From Candidatus Equinaster intestinalis (lineage in GTDB: Bacteria > Bacillota_A > Clostridia > Oscillospirales > Acutalibacteraceae), in assembly GCA_018065375.1 (NCBI GenBank), contig JAGHTJ010000081.1, forward strand, positions 1 through 5,955: DNA of 5,955 nucleotides, read 5' to 3'. The notes beneath the pieces are model-generated. The model was given only the letters and a program-made list of their open reading frames with translations, did no database searches and was not told where the DNA came from. Of this stretch, positions 1-5,685 are shown one piece after another (the stretch's first letter is position 1; every line of letters starts with the position of its first letter). Made by a program: the position numbers and the translations under genes.

Positions 1-62
1 TATATGCAGTTTTTAGGGCATTGTCAAGTGTTTTTCTGCATATTTTTGCATTATTTATGAAT

Positions 63-98
63 AAAATCTCCCATTTTATGCAAAAATGGGAGATTTTT
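63..98 (-). terminator. Intrinsic terminator of the EF-G-like gene, possibly two-way
   Basis: A perfect 15-bp stem (63-77 with 83-97, core ATCTCCCAT/ATGGGAGAT) closes a 5-nt loop. It begins 8 bases past the TAA of the minus-strand EF-G-like gene. Read on the minus strand the stem ends in TTTT followed by ATT. Read on the plus strand it ends in TTTTT, so it could also stop a plus-strand transcript entering from the left. Confidence 0.85.
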
Positions 99-105
99 CG
101 GAAAT

Positions 106-2151
106 TTACTGTTTTTTACTTGAAATTATCTCCTGCGCCAATGCTTCGGGAACCTGCTCATATCTCTCAAAATCGAGGGTAAAGGTTGCTCTGCCCTGGG
201 TTATTGAACGCATTGCCGTTGAGAAATCGTGGGTTTCGCTTATCGGAATTTCGCTTAAGATTTCCTGCATTTTATCCTCGGTGGGATTCATTCCTATTAC
301 CCTGCCGCGGCGCTTATTTATTTCGCCGATAACGTCTCCGAGGGTTTCGTCTGCGGTAATGACCTTAAGTGTTCCGATAGGCTCCAAAAGCACGGGGGAC
401 GCCTGGGGTATACCGTCCTTAAACGCGAGGCTCGCCGCCGTTTTAAATGACATTTCCGAAGAGTCTACCGGGTGATACGAGCCGTCCACCAATGTAGCCT
501 TTACGCCTACCATCGGATAGCCTGCAAGAACGCCCGACTTAACACTTTCGCGAAGTCCCTTTTCTACTGCCGGGAAGAAGTTTTTGGGAACGGCTCCGCC
601 GAATACCTTTTCTTCAAATATCAATTCTTCGCTGTCGGTCGGTTCAAATTCTATCCAGACATCGCCGAACTGACCGTGGCCGCCCGACTGCTTTTTATAT
701 CAGCCCTGAACCTTTACCGATTTTCTTATCGTTTCTCTGTATGCAACGCTCGGCGCCTTAAGAACAATGCTTACACCGAATTTCTGTTTGAGCTTTGAAA
801 CGATAACGTCTATATGCTGTTCACCGAGGGCAGAAAGTATCTGCTCGTGGGTTTCTTCATCATAGGAAACCTTGATTGTGAGGTCCTCCTCGGCAAGACG
901 GTTAAGACCCGAAGCAATTTTTTCTTCATCGCCCTTATTTTCGGGATAAACGGCGCGGGAGAATGTGGGATTCGGGAAATCTATGAATTTAACCTCTATA
1001 TCACGCTCTGCGGATAAAGTATCGCCGGTGTTTACATTGCCGAGCTTTGCCGAAACGCCTATATCACCTGCAACAATTTCGGTTGCGTCCTCCTGCTTTG
1101 CCGCCTTTTGATATGAAACCTTACCGAGCTTGATTTCTTCGCCGCTTCTCTGATTATAAAGCTTGGTATCACCCGAAATTTTGCCCGAAATCACCTTATA
1201 GAATGAAAGCTTACCTACAAAGGCATCTGCAACGGTTTTGAAAACTATCAAAAGGGGTTTTGCCGCGGCATCGGGTGAAATTACGCCCTCTGCGCCGCCC
1301 TTTATTACCTTTATATCCGCTTTATCCGCTCCGGGAGCAATACCGAAAAGAATATCCGCGAAGAGCGGAACACCGTCTCCGTTTTGCTGAACGCCCGCAA
1401 ATACCGGACATATCTCTCCCGACAAAAATCCTGCCGACAATGCCTGCAGTTTTTCTTCGGCAGTAAACTCCTCGCCCTCGAAATACTTTTCCATCAAAGC
1501 GTCATCGGTAGAAGCAATCGCTTCGGCGAAAAGTCCCTTCATCTGGTCGATTTCATCACTTGTAGGCATTTCGCATTCTTTTTTATTTATACCCTCAAAG
1601 GTATATGCCTTATCGTTTACAAAATCTATATAGCATTTAACCGTTTCATTTTCGCTGTAAGGAACCACTACGGGGCAGATAACCGCACCGTAAAGACCGG
1701 TAAGACGTGAAATTACACGGAAGAAATGAGCATGGGTGGAATCAAGCTTACCGATGAAGAACGCCGCCGGCTTTCCCATTTTGCGGGCACGCTCGAAATT
1801 CTGCTGTGCGCCAACGGTAAAGCCCGATTTACCCGAAAGCACTATTACTGCGCTATCCGCGGCATAAACCGCCTCGTATGCGCCTGCCTCGGCATCGAAA
1901 AGACCTGGGGCATCAAACAGATTTATTTTATCTTCGCCGAATTCAAGCGGGAAAAGCGACATCTGTACCGAAGATTTTCTCTTCTTTTCTTCGGCATCGT
2001 AATCCATGGTAGTAGTACCGTCAGCAGTCTTTCCAATTCTCTCGATTGCCTTGCCGTAATAAAGCAGAGCATCTGCGAGGGTAGTTTTACCCGAACCTCC
2101 GTGGCCGAGTAAAGCGATATTTTTAATGTTTTGCGCTGAATACTGTTTCAC
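106..2151 (-). pseudogene. EF-G-like translational GTPase, full length but with one in-frame TGA
   Basis: The reading frame spans 681 sense or stop codons plus the final TAA, the usual size of EF-G and EF-G-like proteins, and is broken only by TGA at codon 484. Visible parts: P-loop GHGGSGKTT (residues 16-24), a divergent switch I around 44-66, DAPGL (80-84) in place of the usual DTPGH, GKLD (134-137) in place of NKxD, domain II near 300-380, domain III near 395-465, then domain IV starting with KVQG-stop-YKKQSGGHGQFG, and a complete domain V ending EIISSKKQ. EF-G proper moves tRNA and mRNA through the ribosome; EF-G-like paralogs of clostridia are less well understood. The GTG start (2149-2151) is chosen because AAGGAG lies 9 bases upstream and no better start exists. 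The gene is monocistronic, with its own promoter and terminator. If TGA is read as stop, the 483-residue product keeps the GTPase domain but lacks most of domain IV and all of V. The absence of any other lesion leaves a sequencing error, a very recent nonsense mutation or readthrough open, so 'pseudogene' is provisional. Confidence 0.85.
700..702 (-). other. In-frame TGA codon (codon 484) in the EF-G-like gene
   Basis: The minus strand reads GTT CAG GGC TGA TAT AAA AAG CAG, giving VQG-stop-YKKQ. In E. coli EF-G the aligned stretch is EGKHAKQSGGRGQYG, so the stop falls at a normally basic position (Lys there). A single C-to-T change from CGA (Arg) would produce it. The frame is open and family-like on both sides. 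Confidence 0.9.
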
Positions 2152-2160
2152 GATGATACA

Positions 2161-2166
2161 CTCCTT
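2161..2166 (-). promoter_or_regulatory. Ribosome binding site that fixes the GTG start of the EF-G-like gene
   Basis: The minus strand reads AAGGAG here, followed by a 9-base spacer and then GTG at 2151. This is a near-ideal Shine-Dalgarno match and spacing, and it decides the start. Confidence 0.85.
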
Positions 2167-2203
2167 AAACGCAGCTTTTTACTGCGCTTTTATTTACAAT
2201 TAC

Positions 2204-2232
2204 ATTGTAACACGATTTTTTGTAATTTTCAA
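2204..2232 (-). promoter_or_regulatory. Sigma-A type promoter of the EF-G-like gene
   Basis: On the minus strand a TTGAAA -35 box (2227-2232) is followed by exactly 17 bases and a TACAAT -10 box (2204-2209). Transcription would start near 2197, giving a leader of roughly 45 bases that carries the RBS. The -10 box lies inside a 7-3-7 inverted repeat (2194-2210), a placement that would suit repression by an operator-bound protein. Confidence 0.75.
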
Positions 2233-2319
2233 CAAAAACTTTATACATTGTTGATAAAATTTTATATCCTTTATACAAAATATACAAAAAACGAAGCCGA
2301 TTTTGTAAAAGTTACAAAA

Positions 2320-2349
2320 TTGTAACCTTTATACCCCTAAAAGTTACAA
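2320..2349. repeat. Long inverted repeat between the two direct-repeat copies
   Basis: TTGTAAC-C-TTTA (2320-2331) pairs with TAAA-A-GTTACAA (2338-2349), giving 11 of 12 pairs around a 6-base TACCCC loop. No T-run follows on the plus strand, so it is not an obvious terminator. The sites overlap the 17-bp direct repeats, and the structure may simply be the product of adjacent oppositely oriented half-sites. Confidence 0.5.
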
Positions 2350-2398
2350 AATTGTTTCCAAAATGTAACCGTTTCGTAAGGACTTTTTTGAAATGACT

Positions 2399-2407
2399 TG
2401 CTATAAT
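2399..2407 (+). promoter_or_regulatory. Extended -10 promoter of the exported-protein gene
   Basis: TGCTATAAT contains a perfect TATAAT (2402-2407) with the TGN extension. No good -35 box is found at 16-18 bases; the TTGAAA at 2388-2393 is only 8 bases away and too close. An extended -10 can work without a strong -35. The start point would be near 2414, leaving a leader of about 27 bases. This places the possible upstream ATG at 2393 outside the transcript. Confidence 0.6.
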
Positions 2408-2440
2408 AAATATAGAGATTTAAAGAAAGGCGGGAAATGT

Positions 2441-3022
2441 ATGAAACGCAAAGCTTTGATACCGATATTTTTGGTTTTGGCGCTGACCTTGAGCGTTTTT
2501 GTTTTTGCATCACATTCCGCCCCGGTTATCAGTGCCGATGCCGCAAAGATTAACTATCAGAAGGTTGCCTGCGCGAAAATCGAAAATCTTCTCAATCTGA
2601 ATAATGTTTTCGGAGCGGATTTTACCGATAACGAGCTTCTTGTAAACCGTGCCGCCATAAATCTCAAGGCTCTTGCAGATGACGAGGGATTTATCCCCGA
2701 ATCGGCAATTACCGCCTACATTAAGGATATGTACGATATTGACCTTTCTATTACCGATGATATAAATGCAGATATGCCCAAAAAAGAAGGCTTTGTTTAT
2801 CTTATTCCGAAGGGCTATACAACCTACAGCCACGAAATAATATCCGAAACCGAGCAGAACGGCTATCTGAATGTTGTTTCCGAGGTTTTGATAACCTATC
2901 ATGACGGAACGCAGGAAACCGCAACCGCCAAAACCGTGCTTATCGAAAACCCGAACTGCTCATTCGGATACAATATATTAGACTGTGAGCTTGATTTCGG
3001 ACAGACTGCATTAAACGCTTAA
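2441..3022 (+). CDS. Exported protein of unknown function
   Basis: I do not recognise this family. The 193-residue product starts MKRK, followed by a hydrophobic stretch (about residues 5-23, ALIPIFLVLALTLSVFVFA) and likely signal peptidase sites near residues 23-35 (ASHSA or SADA), so it is probably secreted or held outside the membrane. The mature part is mixed alpha/beta in character and acidic, with Cys in VACAKI, PNCSF and LDCEL but no lipobox, sortase signal or second membrane helix. ATG 2441 is preferred over the in-frame ATG at 2393 because AAGAAAGG lies 10 bases upstream of 2441, the signal peptide begins there, and 2393 lies upstream of the predicted transcription start. The gene is monocistronic: it is divergent from the EF-G-like gene and followed at once by a strong terminator. 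Coding potential is convincing (length, signal peptide, RBS, promoter, terminator); function is open. Confidence 0.85.
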   Translation: MKRKALIPIFLVLALTLSVFVFASHSAPVISADAAKINYQKVACAKIENLLNLNNVFGADFTDNELLVNRAAINLKALADDEGFIPESAITAYIKDMYDIDLSITDDINADMPKKEGFVYLIPKGYTTYSHEIISETEQNGYLNVVSEVLITYHDGTQETATAKTVLIENPNCSFGYNILDCELDFGQTALNA

Positions 3023-3039
3023 AAAAGAAAACAGATATT

Positions 3040-3076
3040 AGAAAACCGACCTGAAAATCAGGTCGGTTTTCTTTTT
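3040..3076 (+). terminator. Strong intrinsic terminator after the exported-protein gene
   Basis: A perfect 15-bp stem (3040-3054 with 3058-3072, core ACCGACCTGA/TCAGGTCGGT) with an AAA loop ends in TTTTT (3072-3076), 17 bases after the TAA stop. It separates this gene from the M23 peptidase gene. Confidence 0.95.
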
Positions 3077-3094
3077 AGGGGTTTTGAGGAGAGA

Positions 3095-3143
3095 CCCAAA
3101 ATAAATTTGGGGAGCCTCGGGAATTGCGGCTTTCCCTTCGGCT
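3095..3143. repeat. Pair of small hairpins, possible REP-like element
   Basis: CCCAAA (3095-3100) pairs with TTTGGG (3106-3111) around 5 bases. Directly after it, AGCC (3113-3116) and GGGAA (3119-3123) pair with TTCCC (3132-3136) and GGCT (3140-3143) in an imperfect hairpin. The stretch is more GC-rich than the sequence on either side and has no T-run. It could be a copy of a short interspersed palindromic element, but only one copy lies in the window, so this is a guess. Confidence 0.35.
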
Positions 3144-3203
3144 ATTATTAAGGTAACACAGATTTATGAATATTTTTTGAATTAAATTCGTATAAATTAA
3201 AAA

Positions 3204-3235
3204 TTTTCGCCCGATAATAAAATCGGAGGCGAAAA
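3204..3235 (+). promoter_or_regulatory. Hairpin that sequesters the RBS of the M23 peptidase gene
   Basis: TTTTCGCC (3204-3211) pairs with GGCGAAAA (3228-3235), and CGAT (3212-3215) pairs with ATCG (3222-3225), leaving a GA bulge (3226-3227) and an AATAAA loop. The Shine-Dalgarno GGAGG (3225-3229), 8 bases before ATG 3238, lies inside the descending stem. If formed in the mRNA, this 12-bp structure would block ribosome access, so translation may depend on its opening. The pairing is directly visible; the regulatory role is inferred. Confidence 0.6.
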
Positions 3236-3237
3236 AA

Positions 3238-3924
3238 ATGAGCAAAATTTCAAAATTCATTTCGGGAAAAGGCTTTTATTTCGTATTGGCGTTTTGCCTG
3301 ATAGCGGTAGGCGCAGCAGGATTTTTGGCGGTTTCTTCATCAAAAATATCCGAGGAGCCCGAAAAAAATGAGAATGTAAGCAGTAATTCGAGCATAGTTT
3401 ATAGTGAACCCGAAAAAACGGAAAACAAAACCGAAAGCGAAGCGGTTCAAAAGGCAGTAAGCGATGAGCCCAAAACGAGCTCGGTGAAGGAAGAAAAGAA
3501 AATACCGGTTGCCGAAAGCTTTGGACTTCCGACCTCCGGCGCCAAAATCATCAAGGGCTTTGACAGCAAAAATCTGCAATTTTCCTCAACCTACGGTGAT
3601 ATGAGAATTCATCTCGGCACCGATATTGAAGCGCAAAACGGCGAGGACGTGAAGTCCTGCGGAGACGGTACGGTTAAAAAGATTTATTCCGATGATACTT
3701 TGGGCCGAATTATCGAAATTGACCACGGCAACGGGGTAGTAATAAAGTATTGCGGGCTTGCCGATAATGTATGTGTAAAGCAGGATTACACCGTTAAAAA
3801 GGGCGAAAAAATCGGAACCCTTTCGGGAACACCGAGCGAGAGTATGGACACCCCGCACATTCACATTGAAGCCACAATAAGCGGAAAACACACCGACCCG
3901 GCGAAAATTTTAAAAATAGATTAG
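3238..3924 (+). CDS. Membrane-anchored M23 metallopeptidase, SpoIIQ-like
   Basis: The 228-residue product has a short Lys-containing N-terminus, one membrane helix (about residues 13-33), a Ser/Glu/Lys-rich linker (34-90) and a C-terminal M23 (LytM-type, lysostaphin-fold) domain. M23 enzymes are zinc endopeptidases that cut peptide bridges in peptidoglycan. The zinc-site motifs are present: HLGTD with H125 and D129, and HIH with H207 and H209, so it may be active. The core (GDGTVKKIY, LGRIIEIDHGNGVVIKY, VKKGEKIG) and the N-terminal anchor match the layout of SpoIIQ, the forespore membrane protein that pairs with SpoIIIAH during engulfment. B. subtilis SpoIIQ has lost catalytic residues, whereas clostridial forms can keep them. 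GGAGG 8 bases upstream fixes the ATG start, but it is buried in a hairpin. The upstream region has GAATA (3168-3172) and CGTATAA (3189-3195), only loosely like a sporulation sigma-factor promoter. The gene stands alone. The M23 call is firm; the SpoIIQ identity is less certain because the neighbours give no sporulation context. Confidence 0.9.
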   Translation: MSKISKFISGKGFYFVLAFCLIAVGAAGFLAVSSSKISEEPEKNENVSSNSSIVYSEPEKTENKTESEAVQKAVSDEPKTSSVKEEKKIPVAESFGLPTSGAKIIKGFDSKNLQFSSTYGDMRIHLGTDIEAQNGEDVKSCGDGTVKKIYSDDTLGRIIEIDHGNGVVIKYCGLADNVCVKQDYTVKKGEKIGTLSGTPSESMDTPHIHIEATISGKHTDPAKILKID

Positions 3925-3961
3925 CCGCCCTCGACATTTAATCGTTTAGGGGCATTATTCT

Positions 3962-3994
3962 AAAATCCCAACCGTACATTTGGTTGGGATTTTT
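3962..3994. terminator. Two-way intrinsic terminator between convergent genes
   Basis: A 12-bp stem (3962-3973 with 3982-3993, core ATCCCAACC/GGTTGGGAT) encloses an 8-base loop. On the plus strand it runs into TTTTT-A-TTT, ending the M23 gene 37 bases upstream. On the minus strand it ends in TTTTAG and lies 56 bases past the stop of the BspA-like gene. The remaining bases up to 4049 show no other feature. Confidence 0.85.
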
Positions 3995-4049
3995 ATTTCT
4001 GTTCTATATATCAATTTTTTCAGGATACAAATTCGAGACGATGTAGGCA

Positions 4050-5564
4050 TCACTCTTTAAGATTTTTCTGTTTGTTCTCATTCTCTGTCGTTTTTACTTT
4101 GAGTCTATTTTTCTTGCCGCCCTTTTCATTAGTAATAATAAGAACGATAATTATTGCTATTAAAATTACGGCGCCAAAAAATATGATACCAATCATAAGA
4201 TATTTTCCTAAATCGTTAATGCCGTTTCTCACTATATATTTTATTTTTCCCCCCGGTTCAACATCATCATCAGATATATCATCCTCATCAGATATACTAT
4301 CCTCATTGTTTATCTTTTTGCTACTTGCGCCGTTTTTAGAACTGGAACTTGACTTATTGGTTATTTTCTGTGATGTTTTGTTATTTGGGGTATATTTGTA
4401 ATAATGGTCATCCTCATCTTCTTCATAATTATAATAATCATCATTATCGATAATATGATTTGTTACTTTGCTTGATGTATCGCCTGATGATTTAATAGAT
4501 TGAGAAACTGCAGATTTTGAACCAGAATTGCCTGATGAGTGATAATTTGCAGAAGAAGTTGCAGATGGACTTTTTGAAGATGTAGTAGAAGAATTCTTGG
4601 AAGATGTTGTAGAAGAGTCACTTGACTTACTTGAAGATGAAACCTCTTTATAATGCCATGTTGCATTTGCAATTACATCTTTGATAAAACCCTCTTGAAC
4701 ATAATAATCTTTTTCTCCTTTTGTTCCTCCATAGTAAACATCTTTAAGATTCGAACATCCAGAAAATGCGCCCACTCCTATACGGGTATAAGGATAATGA
4801 ATAGTTATACTTTTAAGCTTTTTACATCCTTTAAATGCATTAGCACTTATCTCACTAACTTCTTCAGTATCTATATAGGTCAAACTGCTACAATTTTCGA
4901 AAGCCGAAGCTCCTATTTCAGAGATCCCACAAGGTACTGTTATTGTTTTAAGTTGACTACAATTTAAAAATGTTTCATCTTTTATTCGCCATGCCGGCAA
5001 GGTTATATTTGTAAGGCTGCTGCAATCCTCAAACACCGAATTACCCATACTTGTTACACTGTTTGGAACAGTTAAACTTGTCAGACTGGAACCCGAAAAG
5101 GCTCCAGAACCTATACTTGTTACACTACTTGGTATAATAATGTTTTTAAGGCTTCTACAACTTTGAAATGCATAATCATCAATGCTTTTTACGCTGCTTG
5201 GAATAGTAATGCTTTTAAGGCTTGTACAAGATCTAAATGTTCCCCAATTTATACTTGTTATACTATTTGGCAATGCAACACTTGTAAGATTTTGACAACC
5301 TTTAAAGGCATTATGGCCCATACTTGTTACACCGTTTTTTATAGTAACTTTAGTGATTGATTTGCCCCAAGGTGCAGAGCCATATTGCCAAATATCATAA
5401 TCCCCCATCTTACCACTACCGCTTATGGTAAGCTCTGTGCCGGAAAGCGTCCAAGTACAGTCGCCGGTTGTACCGGATGTAGCAGCCGAAGCAGTAAACG
5501 CGCCAAGCGACACCATCGTCACAATTAAACAAGCAGTTAATAAAATTGATAATGTTTTTTTCAT
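4050..5564 (-). CDS. BspA-like leucine-rich-repeat surface protein with C-terminal membrane anchor
   Basis: The 504-residue product has a signal peptide (residues 1-27, ending ASA), a short N-terminal module with CTWTLSGTELTISGSG (36-51), then about nine and a half leucine-rich repeats of 21-23 residues (70-280) of the LRR_5/BspA type, consensus LxSITIPSSVTSIGxxAFxxCSS. A Ser/Thr-rich stretch (309-368) and strongly acidic Asp/Glu/Tyr segments (373-388, 421-436) follow, then a hydrophobic helix (455-478), a GGKK-type positive stop-transfer and a 25-residue charged tail. The repeats should be displayed outside the cell on a long stalk, anchored by the C-terminal helix. BspA-type proteins often bind host or bacterial surface molecules, but no ligand can be read here. 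ATG 5562-5564 is chosen because GAGGTG lies 6 bases upstream and the signal peptide starts there; the in-frame TTG at 5624 lies in the promoter. The repeats and stalk are clearly more AT-rich than the EF-G-like gene, while the signal-peptide end is less so, which may reflect low-complexity expansion or transfer. The stop is TGA. Confidence 0.92.
   Translation of the reverse strand: MKKTLSILLTACLIVTMVSLGAFTASAATSGTTGDCTWTLSGTELTISGSGKMGDYDIWQYGSAPWGKSITKVTIKNGVTSMGHNAFKGCQNLTSVALPNSITSINWGTFRSCTSLKSITIPSSVKSIDDYAFQSCRSLKNIIIPSSVTSIGSGAFSGSSLTSLTVPNSVTSMGNSVFEDCSSLTNITLPAWRIKDETFLNCSQLKTITVPCGISEIGASAFENCSSLTYIDTEEVSEISANAFKGCKKLKSITIHYPYTRIGVGAFSGCSNLKDVYYGGTKGEKDYYVQEGFIKDVIANATWHYKEVSSSSKSSDSSTTSSKNSSTTSSKSPSATSSANYHSSGNSGSKSAVSQSIKSSGDTSSKVTNHIIDNDDYYNYEEDEDDHYYKYTPNNKTSQKITNKSSSSSKNGASSKKINNEDSISDEDDISDDDVEPGGKIKYIVRNGINDLGKYLMIGIIFFGAVILIAIIIVLIITNEKGGKKNRLKVKTTENENKQKNLKE
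4725..5357 (-). repeat. Tandem leucine-rich-repeat coding region (about 9.5 units)
   Basis: Units begin at residues 70, 93, 116, 139, 161, 184, 205, 228, 250 and 273 (partial) of the surface protein. Most are 23 residues (69 bases). Unit 6 is 21 residues and units 4 and 8 are 22, so deletions stay in frame. On the DNA, phrases such as ACTTGTTACACT and TTTTAAGGCTT recur between units, marking them as internal duplications. Confidence 0.85.
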
Positions 5565-5595
5565 TCTGATCACCTCGTTGTAAACTCTATAGGAA

Positions 5596-5624
5596 ATTAT
5601 AATCTGTTTCAGGTTAAAAGTCAA
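5596..5624 (-). promoter_or_regulatory. Sigma-A type promoter of the BspA-like gene
   Basis: On the minus strand TTGACT (5619-5624) and a perfect TATAAT (5596-5601) are separated by exactly 17 bases. The start point would be near 5589, about 25 bases before the ATG, with GAGGTG (5571-5576) as RBS. The direct repeat AGGTTA occurs at 5611-5616, inside the spacer, and again at 5636-5641, just upstream of the -35 box on the XRE side. Confidence 0.85.
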
Positions 5625-5639
5625 TACTCTAAATTAGGT

Positions 5640-5661
5640 TATAATATTATTAAGATATAAT
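5640..5661 (+). promoter_or_regulatory. Candidate -10 boxes for the XRE regulator gene
   Basis: Two exact TATAAT hexamers occur at 5640-5645 and 5656-5661, but neither has a recognisable -35 box at normal spacing. The first would give a start near 5652 and leave room for the RBS GGAG at 5671. A 10-bp palindrome, ATAATATTAT (5641-5650), overlaps it and could be an autoregulatory site. Confidence 0.35.
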
Positions 5662-5685
5662 TTTTACTATGGAGCGTACAAACTA

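Larger units (their letters stand above)
2194..2369. repeat. Cluster of TTACAA/TTGTAA half-sites in the divergent promoter region
   Basis: Seven exact TTACAA or TTGTAA hexamers start at 2194, 2205, 2220, 2303, 2312, 2320 and 2344, plus a near match, ATGTAAC, at 2363-2369. They form perfect inverted repeats: TTACAAT-TAC-ATTGTAA (2194-2210), TTTTGTAA-AAG-TTACAAAA (2301-2319) and GTTACAA-AA-TTGTAAC (2311-2326). A 17-bp direct repeat, AAAAGTTACAAAATTGT, occurs at 2307-2323 and 2339-2355, 32 bases apart. CTTTATAC also occurs three times (2239, 2269, 2327). The 289-bp gap between the two divergent genes holds no convincing coding sequence. The arrangement looks like a multi-site operator, but no known regulator is assigned. 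Confidence 0.65.

Noticed and set aside
2..43. 8-bp inverted repeat (2-9 with 36-43) at the left edge
   Set aside because: The arms are short with a 26-base spacer in AT-rich DNA and no associated gene; probably chance.
106..624. Separate gene starting at TTG 622-624
   Set aside because: It has no ribosome binding site and begins in the middle of domain IV; it is the downstream part of the EF-G-like gene.
700..702. TGA as selenocysteine
   Set aside because: The aligned residue is basic in EF-G, not Cys, and no clear SECIS-like hairpin stands just downstream.
700..702. TGA reassigned to Trp or Gly across the genome
   Set aside because: Every Trp located in the window is TGG, no other predicted gene contains an internal TGA, and the BspA-like gene appears to stop at TGA. 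The aligned residue in EF-G is basic.
106..2151. Tetracycline-resistance ribosomal protection protein (TetM type)
   Set aside because: Family features such as the GHGGSGKTT P-loop and the YKKQSGGHGQFG domain IV stretch fit the EF-G-like group better, and TetM's C-terminal signature is not seen.
2239..2279. DnaA boxes and a replication origin
   Set aside because: TTATACAAA and TTATACATT only partly match the DnaA box, and no dnaA, dnaN or replication gene is near.
2393..2440. Longer start for the exported protein at ATG 2393
   Set aside because: It lies upstream of the predicted transcription start, lacks an RBS and would put charged residues ahead of the signal peptide.
3075..3260. Minus-strand reading frame of 61 codons
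   Set aside because: It crosses the terminator, the hairpins and the M23 start, and has no RBS or family likeness.
3992..4049. Readthrough extension of the BspA-like protein past its TGA
   Set aside because: The extension would need two more TGA codons to be read and shows no family-like sequence.
4463..4672. Gln/His/Leu-rich frame antisense-phase to the Ser-rich stalk
   Set aside because: It is a frame shadow of the low-complexity Ser codons in the BspA-like gene.
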